From Glaciozyma antarctica PI12 (Eukaryota > Basidiomycota > Microbotryomycetes > Kriegeriales > Camptobasidiaceae), in NCBI GenBank assembly GCA_002917775.1, contig KZ627147.1:422843-486842 (forward strand): DNA of 64,000 bases, written 5' to 3'. Position 1 is the first letter of the stretch. Every line of letters begins with the position of its first letter. A program made the translations under genes and the position numbers. Below are positions 1 through 11,230 of this stretch, piece after piece. The notes under the pieces were generated by a model, which saw only the letters and a program-made list of their open reading frames with translations, searched no databases and was not told the DNA's origin.

Positions 1-102
1 TCCAGGCGCGGCGCCCCAAAACGCGACCTTCTTCTCGGGTGGCGAGGCGGATTTGACGCGCTTGTTGGGTGCGGAGGAGGTGGCGAGCGCAGCTGCTGTC
101 AT
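1..102 (-). CDS. N-terminus of an unidentified protein (cut by window edge)
   Basis: An ATG on the minus strand at 102-100 opens a frame that stays open to the window edge and encodes 34 residues, beginning MTAAALATSSAPNKRVKSAS. The stretch is rich in Ala, Ser, Pro and Lys, looks disordered, and has no signal peptide or membrane segment. GC-ending codons are normal for this genome. It lies upstream of the 3' end of the Rab gene on the same strand. I do not recognise the family, and only the first tenth or so of a normal protein is visible, so both the start choice and coding status are moderately uncertain. Confidence 0.4.
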   Translation of the reverse strand, partial: MTAAALATSSAPNKRVKSASPPEKKVAFWGAAPG

Positions 103-470
103 CGCTTGAGACACGCGCCTGTAAGCGAGGACGTTAGCTCGAGCGGAAGGAGCAGAGCCGAAAGAACGTCCTTTCCCGGATCGAACAGCAGCAGCCAGTC
201 TCCGCCCTTGCCGACGTCGACTCCGGGCCTTGCCGACATCAACTCCCAATAGCTGCACAGCCGTTACCCTCGCGCTGGAGGCAGAGCAGTTGTTTATGCC
301 TCTTCTCGACAGGCTGAGAGCCTTTCGACTCCCGCAAGGAGCTCGCTCGAGCAAATCCAGCTTACAAGCAACCTCAACATCTATTCAAAGCGTATCCTAC
401 ACCTCGTACAACCGACCTATTCACAGCATCAGCTCCAGCGCCCCTCGATCTCGAGAAACGCACTCACAAA
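103..470. other. Intergenic region between two minus-strand genes
   Basis: This 368 bp stretch holds the presumed promoter of the partial gene at the left edge and the 3' region of the Rab gene. The Rab side includes an apparent intron just after the Rab stop codon: a GTGAGT-type donor near 466, a GAGCTGATG branch context, and an acceptor near 418. I see no RNA gene. Confidence 0.4.
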
Positions 471-1276
471 TCAAAAACAACCACCCTTCGCACTCCCCCC
501 CAACGTCAACGGGAAGCTGCTCCCCCCACTTCTCCGACTCTTCAACCCCTCCTGACTCCTCTCATGCACCTTCCTCGTCAACGCATTGAACGCCTTCCTC
601 ATCAGCGCTCCCCTCCAAAAAAATCGAAAAAATTAACTCACCTCCTCCACTCCCGTCCCCTCCTTCGCACTCGTCTCGACATACCCCATCAACCCCTCCT
701 CCTCAGCCCATTCCCTCGCTTCCTCCCCTCCCACTTCCCGCTCCCAATCCCCCTTGTTCCCCACTAGCAAAATGACCAAGTCGTCCTCCCCCCATTCGCG
801 TAGGTCCGAGAGCCAGGAACGACAAGCGAGGAAGGAGGGTCTATGTGCGATGGAGAATACAAGCATGGCTCCGCCCGCTCCTCGATAGTAGCTCCTTGTG
901 ATGGATCGGAAGGACTCCTGCGAGCGCGGGGTCAGCTCCCATCGCCTCTCGCCAGCTCTCCCCCTCTCGCGCCCCACTCAACTTGTCCTGCCGTATCCCA
1001 CACCTGCAATTTAACCACCTTCTTATCCTCCCCATCCCGTACTTCAACCAACGAGCTCCCGAACTCGACGCCGATAGTCGGGTCAGGATGTTGCAAGAAT
1101 CGAGCGTCCGTGAGCCGGACGAGCAGAGAGGATTTCCCGGTCGAGGCGTCGCCTATTAGGATCTGCTTTTGAATCTGTTGAGGCGGTGGAAGGGAGGAGG
1201 AGGAGGAAGCGGGGTCAGAAGACGCGGGCTTCCTGGAGTGAAAGGGAGGGGGACATACGAAGTCCCAGGTTGCCAT
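471..1276 (-). CDS. Rab4/Ypt4-type small GTPase
   Basis: Small Ras-superfamily GTPase of the Rab branch, a membrane-traffic switch, most like Rab4/Rab14 (early endosome recycling in known members). Four exons fit: 1276-1259, 1174-983, 917-642, 593-471. Splicing joins MATWDF directly to IQKQILIG, matching the Rab4 N-terminus. The G motifs are all visible: P-loop GDASTGKSS, switch I with TIGVEF, WDTAGQ followed by ESFRSITRSYYRG, NKGD in place of NKxD, and ETSAK. The last exon gives the helix AFNALTRKVHER and a basic tail. The end is odd: the protein finishes GGCF, with one cysteine at the second-last position, rather than CC, CXC or a CaaX box. The Rab identity is strong; assignment to subgroup 4 rests on the N-terminus and switch region. 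Confidence 0.88.
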
Positions 1277-1638
1277 GCTGGGCGTGTGCACTCGGTTGAG
1301 TGGCGTAGAGGTGCCGTAGAGGTCGGGAGCAGAGAGCTGTGGGAGGAGGGAGAGAGAGGTGTTGAGACGCGGGGCAACTTGGGGCGCTTGGGAGCTCGTC
1401 GCGACGTTCTTCTGGACGCGGAGGCTTAATGGAGATTGGCAGCAGAGTATCGTGTGTACAGCAAGAGCGTAGTCCAGTCGTTCTCTCGACCGTGCTCTCT
1501 CAATCGAACCCCGAGCAACGACAGCTGGTCCTCTCGCGTCTCTCCCCTCGCACGACAACACACGCTTTGGAACGGCATTCGTTTTGCACCCTTCTAGCTC
1601 CTCCATTCCATCATCCTTCCTGGGCACCGTACGAGCGT

Positions 1639-2094
1639 TTAGGTGGCCTTGACCTCGACGGGGGCAACGACCCAAGTCTGCACAATGAGATCGCAGTATC
1701 AGTCGTGCTCCCGACCAGCTCCCTCCCACTCAGTCCCTCCTCCTCCGTCCGCTTTCATCCCCCTTCCCCCACAGCAAGGAACGCAAGATGGATGAGGCCC
1801 ACAAAGGCCAGGAGGAGGGAGGACGATCACCCAAACTCGAACGCACCTGAGCCGAACCCTTTCCGTTCTCCCACGTCTGCCACTTGAGAGTGATGGCACC
1901 ACGCTTCTCAGCCTTGAGGCGCTGCTCCTCCTTGAGAGCCTGGCGGGTCGCGCGGGCTGCGATCATGATGTACTTGTTGAACCTGGAAAAGCAGGTTAGT
2001 CAATGTCCTCCTTCAGGTGTCCTGGCTGGCTCTGCACTGGTAGAGAGGGAGTGTTGCTGTTTACTTACGTGAGTGTTCCTCTCCAGCCAGACAT
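1639..2094 (-). CDS. ATP15: Mitochondrial ATP synthase epsilon subunit
   Basis: Epsilon subunit of the F1 central stalk, in the mitochondrial matrix. Three exons fit: 2094 to about 2068 (MSGWRGTLT), a middle exon ending at 1847, and 1677-1639. The middle exon encodes FNKYIMIAARATRQALKEE, then AEKRGAITLKWQTWENGK. The MSxWR start, the AA-A-R--LK-E helix and the AEKR...WENGK tail are the hallmarks of fungal epsilon subunits, which are 50-75 residues long. The last intron has a CTGATAC branch and a GTGCAG acceptor, and adds a C-terminus ending VAPVEVKAT. The gene diverges from CTF4 across a shared 649 bp promoter region. Confidence 0.88.
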
Positions 2095-2743
2095 GATTGC
2101 TTGATTAGAAGTAGTTGGGAGAGAGAGACTCAGGGCCCCCAAGCAGCAAGGCGGGAGCGGTCGGGCGAGATGATTCACAGCTGAAACCAACCGCGAAAGT
2201 TTCAATCGCTTCAATTTGGCCAAGGGAGGACAGAACGCTGGCTTGCTTCGTGGTCGACGCCTCCTCCGGGGAACACTCTTCGAAGCCGCCAGTGCAGGTC
2301 AAACAAACGGCGAACTCGCTCGGGGGCACCAGCGGCAGGAGAAGAGGCGACAGCGTAGGAGCTGCGTCGGAGTGGAGCGTAAGGAGGACAGCGGAACGAG
2401 GGAACAACCGGGCCAGCAGGAGCGTAGGGGGAACAGCAGGAGGGCAGAGAAGGAAGTGCTAAGTAGACAGCAGGAGCGGGAGCTGTGGTAGGCAAAGGGG
2501 AGGCTGGGAGATTGGAGACCTGGAGGGACCGTTGTCAGAGCCGAGGCGCGTGAAGGGGAGGGAACGTACGCGACTACGAGGAGAGCGAGTCGCTGTACTA
2601 GCTGCTGCAAAGTCTACGCTGCACACCTGAACGAGAGTTCGAACTGAGAGGAATCCCTCGTCGCGTCCGAATCCTTTTTGGGCCCAGTCGCGTCCTTTGC
2701 CTCTCTCCTTCCCCCCACCACCTCCCTCTCTCCCGTGCGCACC
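2095..2743. promoter_or_regulatory. Shared upstream region of ATP15 (-) and CTF4 (+)
   Basis: A 649 bp gap separates two divergent start codons, so it must carry both promoters and 5' UTRs. Purine-rich AGGAG tracts fill the middle and CT-rich sequence precedes the CTF4 start (about 2690-2740). No TATA box stands out and no conserved coding frame was found on either strand. Confidence 0.5.
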
Positions 2744-5700
2744 ATGCAAGACGACCCTAAAAAGGTCGTAACCTGGCCTCACGCCGAAGGCCTAGCTCGC
2801 CTCGCCTTCTCCCCCGACGGCCTGTTCGTCCCTCCCCTTCGCGCGCGCGTCGCCCACTAACCCCCTCCGCGCAACAGCTACCTCTACACTTCTGGCTCCG
2901 AGGGCTATATGCGCGTCTTTGATGCGGACGTCAGCAATACGGAGGCGCCTTTCGATCCCAAGCTGATTGAGTACTGGGAGGAACCCATCACTTGCATTTC
3001 TGTCACCGTACGTCCTTTTCGCGTCACAGGGAAGGAGGGAGCTGATGAGGTGTGTAGAACGAGTTCATTTGCTCGTCGAACGAGTCGGGAGAAGTGGCGT
3101 TGCACAAGGCGGGTTCGAACGAGTTCGCGTCCCTCGTCACGCGTTGTAGCTTTCCGGTTAGGAGCGCGCGCTTTGATCCGAAGGGAAGAAGGATCGCAGT
3201 GGCTTCCGAGTGAGTGCGGTTCATGGGAGGAAAGGGTGGAGCTGATACGCGTTGTAGTGAGCTCATCGTCAAGGTCGTCGACGCGAGGGATCCGCTCAAA
3301 GTGCAGCTCCTCGCGGGGCACAAGAAGGCCGTGAGGGAGGTTACGTGGTCTCCTGACGGGTCTCTTCTCGTGCGTTCACTCCCAGTAGAGCGATGGAACG
3401 CCTGCTGATCGCGAACGACCGCAGACGACGAGCGGATCCGACGGCCAGATTCGCGTCTGGGAGCTCAACGGAGCCGAAGCGACCTGTATTCAAGTCCTCG
3501 ACGGGATTATCGCTGCTGCCGAACCAGAGTACGCCCCTTCCCCTCCCTCCCACGAGCCAGCTAACTCTCGCGCGTCCTCAGATCCGAATACACCGTCGAA
3601 GTCGTCTGGCACCCCTCCTCCAAGTTCTTCGTCGTCGCTTCAAAGACGAACGAACTCGTCGTCATCTCCCGCGATAATTGGTCCAAACTAGCTCCCTTCT
3701 CCGCTCCAGACGGACACAGCTCCGTTCGGCCCTTCCTCCTCACCCTCGCCATCCTCGCTAACCCACTTCGCAGCAAATCTCCGCTCTCGCTTTCTCCCCA
3801 AACGGTTCCTACCTCGCCACCGCCGCCCGAGAAGGAACCATCATCATCTGGTCCACCGCCTCTCGCACCCCTATCAACCGGTCCGTCCCCCCTCCTCCTC
3901 TCTCTGACCCCCACTAACAGAACGACTGCAGAACGAACCATGCCGCAGGCCTCATCACCGCTCTAGCGTTCCACCCCTCCGCCTCTGCCAACGCTCTCGC
4001 CTACACCGATTTCACCGGCCAACTTACGAGGTGGCAAGAACCTGTTCCGGCGAACCTCCCTGGGCCCGGAGTGGGGATTCGTGGGAGGAGCGAGAGTGTT
4101 GTGGAGGAGAAGGAGGAGAGCGAGTTTGGGGAGGAGGATTGGATTGATGATGAGATGGGAGTCGGGATCGATGAGGGGACTTATGCGGGGGAGAAGTTGC
4201 CGGAGAGGTTGAGGGGGTGGGATGGGGAGGAATATGGTGCGTTTTTTTCTCGTTGCTGGTGCGGAGGGGGACTGATGAGTGGGCAGTATCGACGCCGGCG
4301 TATGGGAAGGTTCAGACGCAGACGCCGTTCCAACCTGGTTCGACGCCGTTCAGGGACAAGCGACGCTATTTGTGTGAGTACCTCCCGCTCGTCGCTTGAA
4401 CGCTCGCTTATCGTGTGTCGGCAGCCTTTAACATGCTAGGCCTCATCCACGTCGTAGAGCGAGACGACCAAAACATCATCACCATCGAATTCCACGACCG
4501 CTCCTCTCGCACCGGTTCCCACTTCAACGACACCTTCAAATTCACTCTCGGCTCTCTCGGTACGTCCCCTCCTCTTCCCTCCATTCCCTCGCTAACCTAG
4601 CTCCCAGGCGAGCTCGGATGCATCTTCGCCTCCCCCTCTTCCTCCGTCTCCCCTTCTCTCATCCACTACCGCCCATACGATTCCTGGACCCCAATCCAAG
4701 AATGGCAGTACCCTCTCCCCGCCGGCGAGTCCGCCACCGTCATCGCTGTAGGCGGCATGGCCGAACCTACCGATATCGACGAGATTGGTATCGCGGGGAC
4801 GGGGACGGCGATAGTAGCTACGGACCGTGGGTTCGTGAGGTTCTTGAGTGGGAGTGGATTGCAAAAGTATGTGTGGAATTTGGGCGAGGAGGTCGTTTGT
4901 GCTGCGGCGGGGAGGGATTGGGGGATGGTGGTTTGGGCGCTGGGAGCGGGGTTGGAGTTTGCGTTGGTGGATACGGATACGTTTGAGGTAGTGCAGGAGG
5001 GGAGGATGCCGTTGGGGAAGGGAGCGAGGCTCCTGTGGATTGGGTTTACCGAGGAGCAGGTACGTCCTTTTTCGTTTTGTTCGAGGAGGACGAGGGCTGA
5101 TGAAAGGGCAGATTCCGGTCATGTATGATTCGAATGGCTTGTTGTCGATTTTGGATCGCTCGAGGAGGCCGAAGCAGGCGAGGTGGGTTCCTGCGCTCGA
5201 TACGAATGGGCTGGCGAGGAGGCAGGGGAAGCAGGAGTCGTACTGGCCTATCGGCGTCACGGAGCAGCATGTTCATGTCATCATTCTCAAGGTGAGTTTC
5301 TTGCTCGTTTTCGTGTGGGAAGGCGAGCTGATGAGGAACGCAGGGAGAGGAGAAGTATCCGCATTTCCCGACGCCGTTGTTCCAGGAGATCGACCTCCAG
5401 TTCCCCCTTCTTCGCCTCGACGTCCAGCAAGGACAACTCGAAGAGCAGTACGTTCTTTCCACTCTTCCGCATCAGGCGTAGAGCTAACGATCCCGCAGGT
5501 ACCTCCGCGAAACCATCTTCGTCTCTCACCGTCGCGACGGCGCCTCTCCGGACGACTTCTCTCTCAAAGCCCTCCTCGCACGCCAAGAGATGGAAACCGA
5601 CAAGCACCTCCTCAAGATCATCCAAACCTCCTGCAAAGCCGAACGCCTCCAAGCCGCTCTCGACGCCTCGACTCCTCGTCACTCAACCCGCCTCCCTCGA

Positions 5701-6912
5701 AGCTGCCGCCAAAGATCGCGGGATTCTTTCACCTCCCTGCGTTGCAGGAACGGATCGTCCTTGTTCAGGAGGCGAAATCGGGGATTAGGGCGAGCGAGGA
5801 TGAGAATAAGAGGAAGAGCAAGTGGGCGCATCTTGTTGATGAGCGGACCGTCGTAGCGCCTCCTTCGACGGCGAGGAACGGGAAGGTCGCGAATCCCTTT
5901 GCGACGAGTTTTAGTCCTCGAGCGAGTGGAGGAGTGTTTGGGAGCGCGAGGAAGGGAGCGTCGACGATGGCGAGGAGGGAGGAGGGGAGTGATGGAGTTG
6001 AGGGGATGGAGATGATGGATGAGATGGAGGTGGATGGGGAGGAGGTGGAGGAGGTGGAGGAGTGGAGGGACGAGGAGGAGGGGGAGGAGAGGGCGTCGAA
6101 GCGCTCGAGGTCGGGGAGCGAGGAGCAGAGCGAGATGTCCCCGCCGCCAGCTGCGGCGCCTAAGAAAGGTACGTTCTCGCTGTTCGTTCTTAATTGGCGT
6201 TGGCTGACTTCTTTCGTTCATCGCAGCCGCCAACCCTTTCGCCAAACGACCGCTCCCCGCCAAGGTCGAAGCTTTCCCTTCGTCGCCCAACCCGTTCCCC
6301 AAGAAAGGCGCCGCGAAAGCTCTCGACCTCCAACGCACCGACAGCTTCTTCGGTCGCGTCGAAGGCAAAGCTGCTCCCAAGTGTTCGTTCCTTCCCTCTC
6401 CCTCTCCCGCACCTTGACTAACGCCGCACGTGCAGCCAAATCGAAGCCTCGCTCGAGCACCACCGGCCCCTCAGCGACGCCTACGACCGTCCCCGGATCT
6501 CGCCAAACGACCCTTTTTGGTCTCGCTCCTGGAATCGCAAAGCCCGTCGAGAAGAAGGGTGGCAAGAAGCGCAAGGTCGCCGAGGAGGAGGAGGAGGTCA
6601 AGAACGGGCTCGACGCGTTCTCGAAGCCTGGGGGAGCGAAGGAGCTGCCGAGGGAGGGGGAGGAGTTTGAGGAGACGCAGGTAAAGACGCAGGTGGAGAC
6701 GCAGGTGGAGACTCAGGACGAGACGCAGGCGGAGACACAGGAGGAGAGCGCGCAGGTACGTCGTCGTCGTTCAATCCTTCGCTTCTGAGCTGACGCATTT
6801 TACGCAGACCCCCGTCGTCGTTGCTCCTGCGCCTGCTGTCGACGGCTTGTCGAAGCTCGAGAAGTTCAGGAGGGTACAAGCCGCTACGCCGGTGGTTGCG
6901 GAGTCGGATTGA
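2744..6912 (+). CDS. CTF4: Replisome adaptor Ctf4 / Mcl1 / AND-1 (WDHD1)
   Basis: Hub that ties the CMG helicase to DNA polymerase alpha and cohesion factors. The ATG at 2744 (context GCACCATGC) starts MQDDPKKVVTWPHAEGLARL. About fifteen exons follow. The first third has WD40 blades, for example VTWSPDG, SGSDGQIRVWE, ALAFSPNGSYLATAAREGTI and ALAFHPSA. An acidic linker around 4090-4240 leads to the SepB/second propeller domain (FNMLGLIHVVERDDQNIITI, YPLPAGESATVIAVGG, RGFVRFLSGSGLQKYVW) and its helical end (KALLARQEMETDKHLLKIIQ), the best-conserved part of the family. The tail is charged and low-complexity, with an acidic run (5990-6090), a DSFFG motif near 6340, and six TQ dipeptides at 6675-6740. 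The stop is at 6910. No HMG box is seen, as usual for fungi. Confidence 0.92.
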
Positions 6913-7158
6913 GCACTAGCGACTCTCCTCGTTCTTGTAGAATTTATGCAATCTGGGTGTGTGTCGAACGAGCTTTGCTTCGAGTGATGAGCACTGAATA
7001 GAAGGAAAGGGGAAAGGGGAGGCGAAGCGCCCACCGGAGTCCGAATAAGGGGGATAACAGGAATTAAATTGACTAAACAAATAAATCACAATCGATGCCT
7101 CCTTCCTCCGTCCAGGCTCAACTTCTCCCAACACCTCTCCTACCTCACTACCCTCGCC

Positions 7159-8367
7159 ATGCTCTCCTTACGCGCCCTCCGCGCTGTGCGATCCGCCGCG
7201 CGCGCGTCGCGTGACTTCGTACGCACCTTCGTCGGTCAACGGGCTCACCTCCGCTAACCCATCTCCCCAACGCTCCCAGTCCACACCTCCCGCCCCTCGC
7301 TCGCCGTCACAGAGCTCACGATGCCTGCTCTTTCGCCAACGATGACGGAAGGAACCGTGACCGAGTGGAAGTTTGCTGTGGGAGACAAGTTCGTGGCGGG
7401 AGATATCTTGCTACAGATTGAGACGGACAAGGCGAGCATCGATGTCGAGGCGCAGGACGACGGTGTGATGGGAATGATCCTGGTAAGTGCCTGCATTCTC
7501 AGCTGGGGCTGCATCTTCTGGAGAACGCCAGCAGCTGAGCACCGTTGGGGAACCACTCGCGGGACAACGGCCCGTTTTCCAGCTCTCGCTAACTGCTCCT
7601 CTTCCCCAGGTGCCAAACAACACCTCGGGCGTACCTTGTGGCAACCCCATTGCTCTCCTTGCCGAAGAGGAGGACGACCTCTCCACCCTCGTCGCCCCCG
7701 CCGCCCCCGCTCCCTCCTCCACTTCCGACGCCTCCCCTCCTCCCCCCGCCGCCTCTCCCCCTCCTCCTGTACCAAAAGCCGCCGCGCCCGCCCCTACCCC
7801 CACCCCCTCCGCTACCCCTGCTCCTCCGACCTCGCACGCTCACCCCACCCACTCCATGCCCCTCCTCCCCTCCGTCTCGCGCCTCCTCGTGCTCAACCAT
7901 ATCACCGACGCAAGCGTCATCAAAGCTACGGGCCACAAGGGAATGATTTCCAAGGGTGACGTGCTAGCTTTCCTCGGAAAGATCTCGAGTCCGCGCGGGA
8001 GCGAGAAGGTGCGTTCCTCTTTCCTCGTCCTCCTCTTCAGGATAGTGCTAACTCGATCCTGCAGGAGGCTAAGACGGACGCGAAGGTCGAAGGACCCGGC
8101 GGAGAAGTTGGTGGAGCTAGATGGTCCGGGGATGCGGAGATTGGTCGCAGCGGGTTTGGGAGGGGTTGTTCGGCCAGCAAGAGTGGCTGCGCCTAGTGAG
8201 TCGTTTTCGCTACTGAGGGTGGGGCAGGAGCTGATGAGTGGGACGCAGCGTTCGAGGATATCTTGGACGAGTACTTGCCGGTGGAGAAGAGGGCGAAGAA
8301 GGTGGTGGGCAAGGCGAGTGCGCCTGTGGGAGGGAAGAGCAGCTTTGATGCTTTCTTGAATATGTGA
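7159..8367 (+). CDS. PDX1: Pyruvate dehydrogenase complex protein X (E3-binding protein)
   Basis: Lipoyl-domain protein that anchors dihydrolipoamide dehydrogenase (E3) to the mitochondrial pyruvate dehydrogenase core. The N-terminus, [20 protein letters not shown], is an Arg-rich mitochondrial presequence. Next is a lipoyl domain starting [18 protein letters not shown], with the lipoylation lysine in [16 protein letters not shown] long Pro/Ala hinge follows, then a peripheral-subunit-binding domain ([33 protein letters not shown]). There is no room for the E2 acyltransferase domain before the stop at 8365, which separates PDX1 from E2. The second intron (about 7482-7609) is about 128 bp. The first splice junction near 7205-7280 is unsure: the obvious GTACGC donor gives the wrong phase, while a GTCAAC donor nearby keeps the frame. 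Confidence 0.83.
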
Positions 8368-8965
8368 GGAGGGTACTGGGTATATAGAGGGGGAGCCACG
8401 TTTGGCTTGGAAGACGCTGGCTTCATATTCCGCACGTCCTGGGGAGGGACTACCTGCGTCTCTTCGCTGCCAGGTTGGTGCCGTTTCGTACCTCGCAGTG
8501 AGCTGCTTTCGCTCTCATCAACTTCGGCCATCATCTGCTCCTTCCTCGCTTCCAGCAACCTCCTCATGCTCAACACTCGTCAACCGGACTCCGGGCGACG
8601 TCTACTATCCCTCCTCCGCTCCATCTTCAACCGTCCTTCCACCGCGTTTGGCTCAAAACGAATGGCCGACGTACACAAATCAAACTGAGTATTCACAAAG
8701 CCCTACACCCGCTCCAGCTTCGATGCCGCTCCTTAAGCTCCCTCCCTCCCCTTCCCCCTCCTCCCCCTCGCCCGCTCCCCACACTCCTCACACATCCAAA
8801 CGTCCATCTCCTCCTCCTCCCCAATCCCCACACGTCCCTTATGGAACCAAATCCTCTCACACTCCCCACCATCGCACCGAATCCACGCCTGCCCAATCAG
8901 CCCCCTCCGCACTCACGCAGCGAAAAAGGACGTACCCCTATATTACTCCCCATCCCATAAACACA
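8368..8965. other. Gap between convergent genes, no gene seen
   Basis: About 600 bp lies between the stop of PDX1 and the stop of the PWWP gene. Open frames here are short, Pro/Ser/Thr-rich and unsupported by splice structure or family motifs. A C-rich tract runs from about 8720 to 8840. It is probably two 3' UTRs and spacer. Confidence 0.5.
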
Positions 8966-10201
8966 TCACTCTTTCTTGCTGTCCAAAGCCCAGGCTTGAA
9001 GCCCCTCGGGATCGTTGATGACGGCGAGAGCTTCGTGGAATGCAGCGAGGTCTTCGCGGGCGAGCGAGGGTGGGATCGTCTCGTGTGCGCCGCAGGGGCG
9101 GATTTGGTTTGCGAGGCACCAGACGCTGTATAGAGGATTTAGAGGTGAAGCGGAGGGGCAAGGAGGACGTACGGGTCGCGGTTTGGGATGAAGAGGGGAG
9201 GGAGGGAGGAGGAGTGGCGTCGGCCTGCGAGGTTGAGAGGGAGGTTCGTCTCGTCGGCGATCTGTGAGATTAGTAAGCTTGCTTCAGGAAGCGAGGGAGG
9301 CTGGGGACGGACGAGAGCGGGCCACCAGTTCCCTTCGTGCGTCGCAAGGACCAGATCATCGACGCGGTAGTCGTCCTTCTCGAGAATCGGGGCCTGCTGC
9401 TGCGGAGTCTTAAGAGGGCTGGCTCGCGTAGTGGTTTTGGGCCGAGTGCATTGGCGCTTCGGAGGACGGGAAGTGATGGCGATGGGATCGGGGGAGGACG
9501 AGGGTCGCTGGGTCGAGCTGGAGCTGGCGCGGCTGGGGTGGTCGGAGGGCGACAGTGGAAAGGAAGGAGATTCGTGGAAGAGATTGCGAGGGGCTTTCGA
9601 GCTGGTTGCGCCTTTCCTGCGAAATGGGGTGAGCCTGGCCCTAAACTGCTTGCGACGAGGCCGACGGACTTCTGAACAACGACAGCCTCAGCCTCGTCAG
9701 GATCGATATCGACGGGGTTTGAGAGCACCGAAGCACGCCTATCTCCACCGTGCGAAGCCCTGCGTTCGTCCAGGTCAGCGCCACCCACCCCCACGGAGAG
9801 ACGGCGTACCTTCGCTCCTCCCTCGTCCTCTCCCCCACCTGCTTCCGCATCTCCCTCAGCCATCCAAAAGCCTCCCATCTCACCTCCCTCCCCATAGTAA
9901 CAATCTCGCTCGACCCGATGTGCTCAAACAGCCGCACCAGCACTTCCATCCCCAAAGGACCCCGCTTGATATCCACCGGAGAGATCCGTCCGTCGGGCCA
10001 GGTGCATTGGAGAGCGGCATGCAGCTGGTTCCAAGAGAGGGAGGCAGGCTGGGAGGAGAGGGAGGTGAAGAGGCTGGACGAGCCGATGGGGCCTTCGGGG
10101 GTCGAAAGGGGGAGTGAGGAGACCTGCTCGTCGAGGTCGGAGATGAAGTGTTCGACTTCCGAGCAATGTTCGCGGAAGATGAGCTGGCTGGGCGATACCA
10201 T
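8966..10201 (-). CDS. PWWP-domain protein
   Basis: Putative chromatin reader. A first exon from ATG 10201 (MVSPSQLIFREHCSEVEHFI) encodes a helical region of about 125 residues. An intron with a GTACGCC donor and GCTGACC branch (acceptor near 9766) leads to a Ser/Pro-rich basic linker (SRPPKRQCTRPKTTTRASPL). A PWWP domain begins DLVLATHEGNWWPALVRP near 9385-9330; the G-x-WWPA core is diagnostic for this Tudor-like fold, which binds methylated histone tails. The C-terminus reads YSVWCLANQIRPCG...ALDSKKE with its stop at 8968-8966. The true start could lie upstream: a frame from an ATG at 10345 would need one more short intron. The N-terminal half is not recognised. PWWP confidence is good, but the gene model is approximate. 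Confidence 0.65.
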
Positions 10202-11230
10202 GTCGAGGTGTGGGCGGTAGGAGGAAGAGGTGCAGCGCGGAGAGCGAAGTCTCGTCGAGCAGCACCGGAGTCCGCTCTCTCCGCGCTCTTTTCCAATCTT
10301 GCGAGAAGTGCTGGGGGACAGGCATTGCACTGTAATCCAGTTTCATTCTGCTCAAGCAATCAACGGTGGCTCCACGCTTTTTCGCAGGAAGAAAGATTGG
10401 CTCGTTGCTGCTGCCTTTCAGCGCTGCTCTTTCGCCGGCCCGTTCCTTGCGACGCGCCCAGAGAGCTCTAGGGCTCTGGAGGTAGAAAGTTTCTGGTGGT
10501 AAAAAGGAGAAGCGGAGCCAGGGAGAAGCAAGAACCAGGGCAAGAACCTCTTCCTCCCCAAGAAGCGAGGAGAGCGTTGCGGTCGCGCCAAGGTCGAAAA
10601 GTGAGGGCAAAGCGGCTGGAGGCAAGTCACAGGATAAGGGGATTAGATCCGCGAGGAGCTTCGAGGCAGATATGGCGAGCAGGAGGGGAGCAGGAGAGAG
10701 CAGTTAGCGTCCACCGCAGGGCGACGTTCGAGTGAGGAGCGAGGAGCGGGAGTCGTGGGCACGGAGAAGCATTACGCACAAGGCTGTAGGAGTTGCGGCC
10801 TGCGTATCAGGAGTTAGCTCGTTTTGGTTGAGGAGGAAGAGAAGAGCTCACCAAAGCACAACAACAGCACCGCGACGATTGGCTCGCTGGAGCGGGAGCA
10901 GCACGCGCGCTGGATCACAAGCAGAGCAGTCTGTGTACATTCCTCGAGGAAGAGCCTCCGACGAGGGAAGTGGCAGGAGGAAGAGGAGTTGAGGCACTCC
11001 CGTCTCTCAAGCTCTCGAGGACTCTGAGCTCCTCCTCTTGGTTCCCTACCACACACCGACACCGCTCAACACACGAACTAGGACAAGCTTATGGACGGTA
11101 ACTGAGCCTAGTCAAAGCCCTACCCCTCCGCCATCCACACAAAGAGCCACCAGCTCACGTTCGCGACTCACCACGTCCTCGACTCACTCCCACCCTCCGC
11201 GGCCTCTCCTCGACTCGCCACGGTAACAGG
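10202..11230. promoter_or_regulatory. Divergent upstream region of the PWWP (-) and R3H-SUZ (+) genes
   Basis: About 1 kb lies between two divergent starts. It holds GA-rich sequence on the plus strand (10500-10900) and CT/CAC-rich sequence just before the R3H gene (11040-11220), where 5' UTR is expected. No convincing coding exon or RNA gene is seen. The first 140 bp may be coding if the PWWP gene starts at 10345. Confidence 0.45.

Noticed and set aside
932-1729. 265-residue minus-strand open frame as a single protein
   Set aside because: It merges the Rab exon with antisense of the ATP15 tail region. The Rab start at 1276 and the splice to ILIGDASTGKSS explain the conserved part.
5040-6788. 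582-residue plus-strand open frame as a separate gene
   Set aside because: It reads through CTF4 introns in mixed frames; only parts of it match CTF4 exons.
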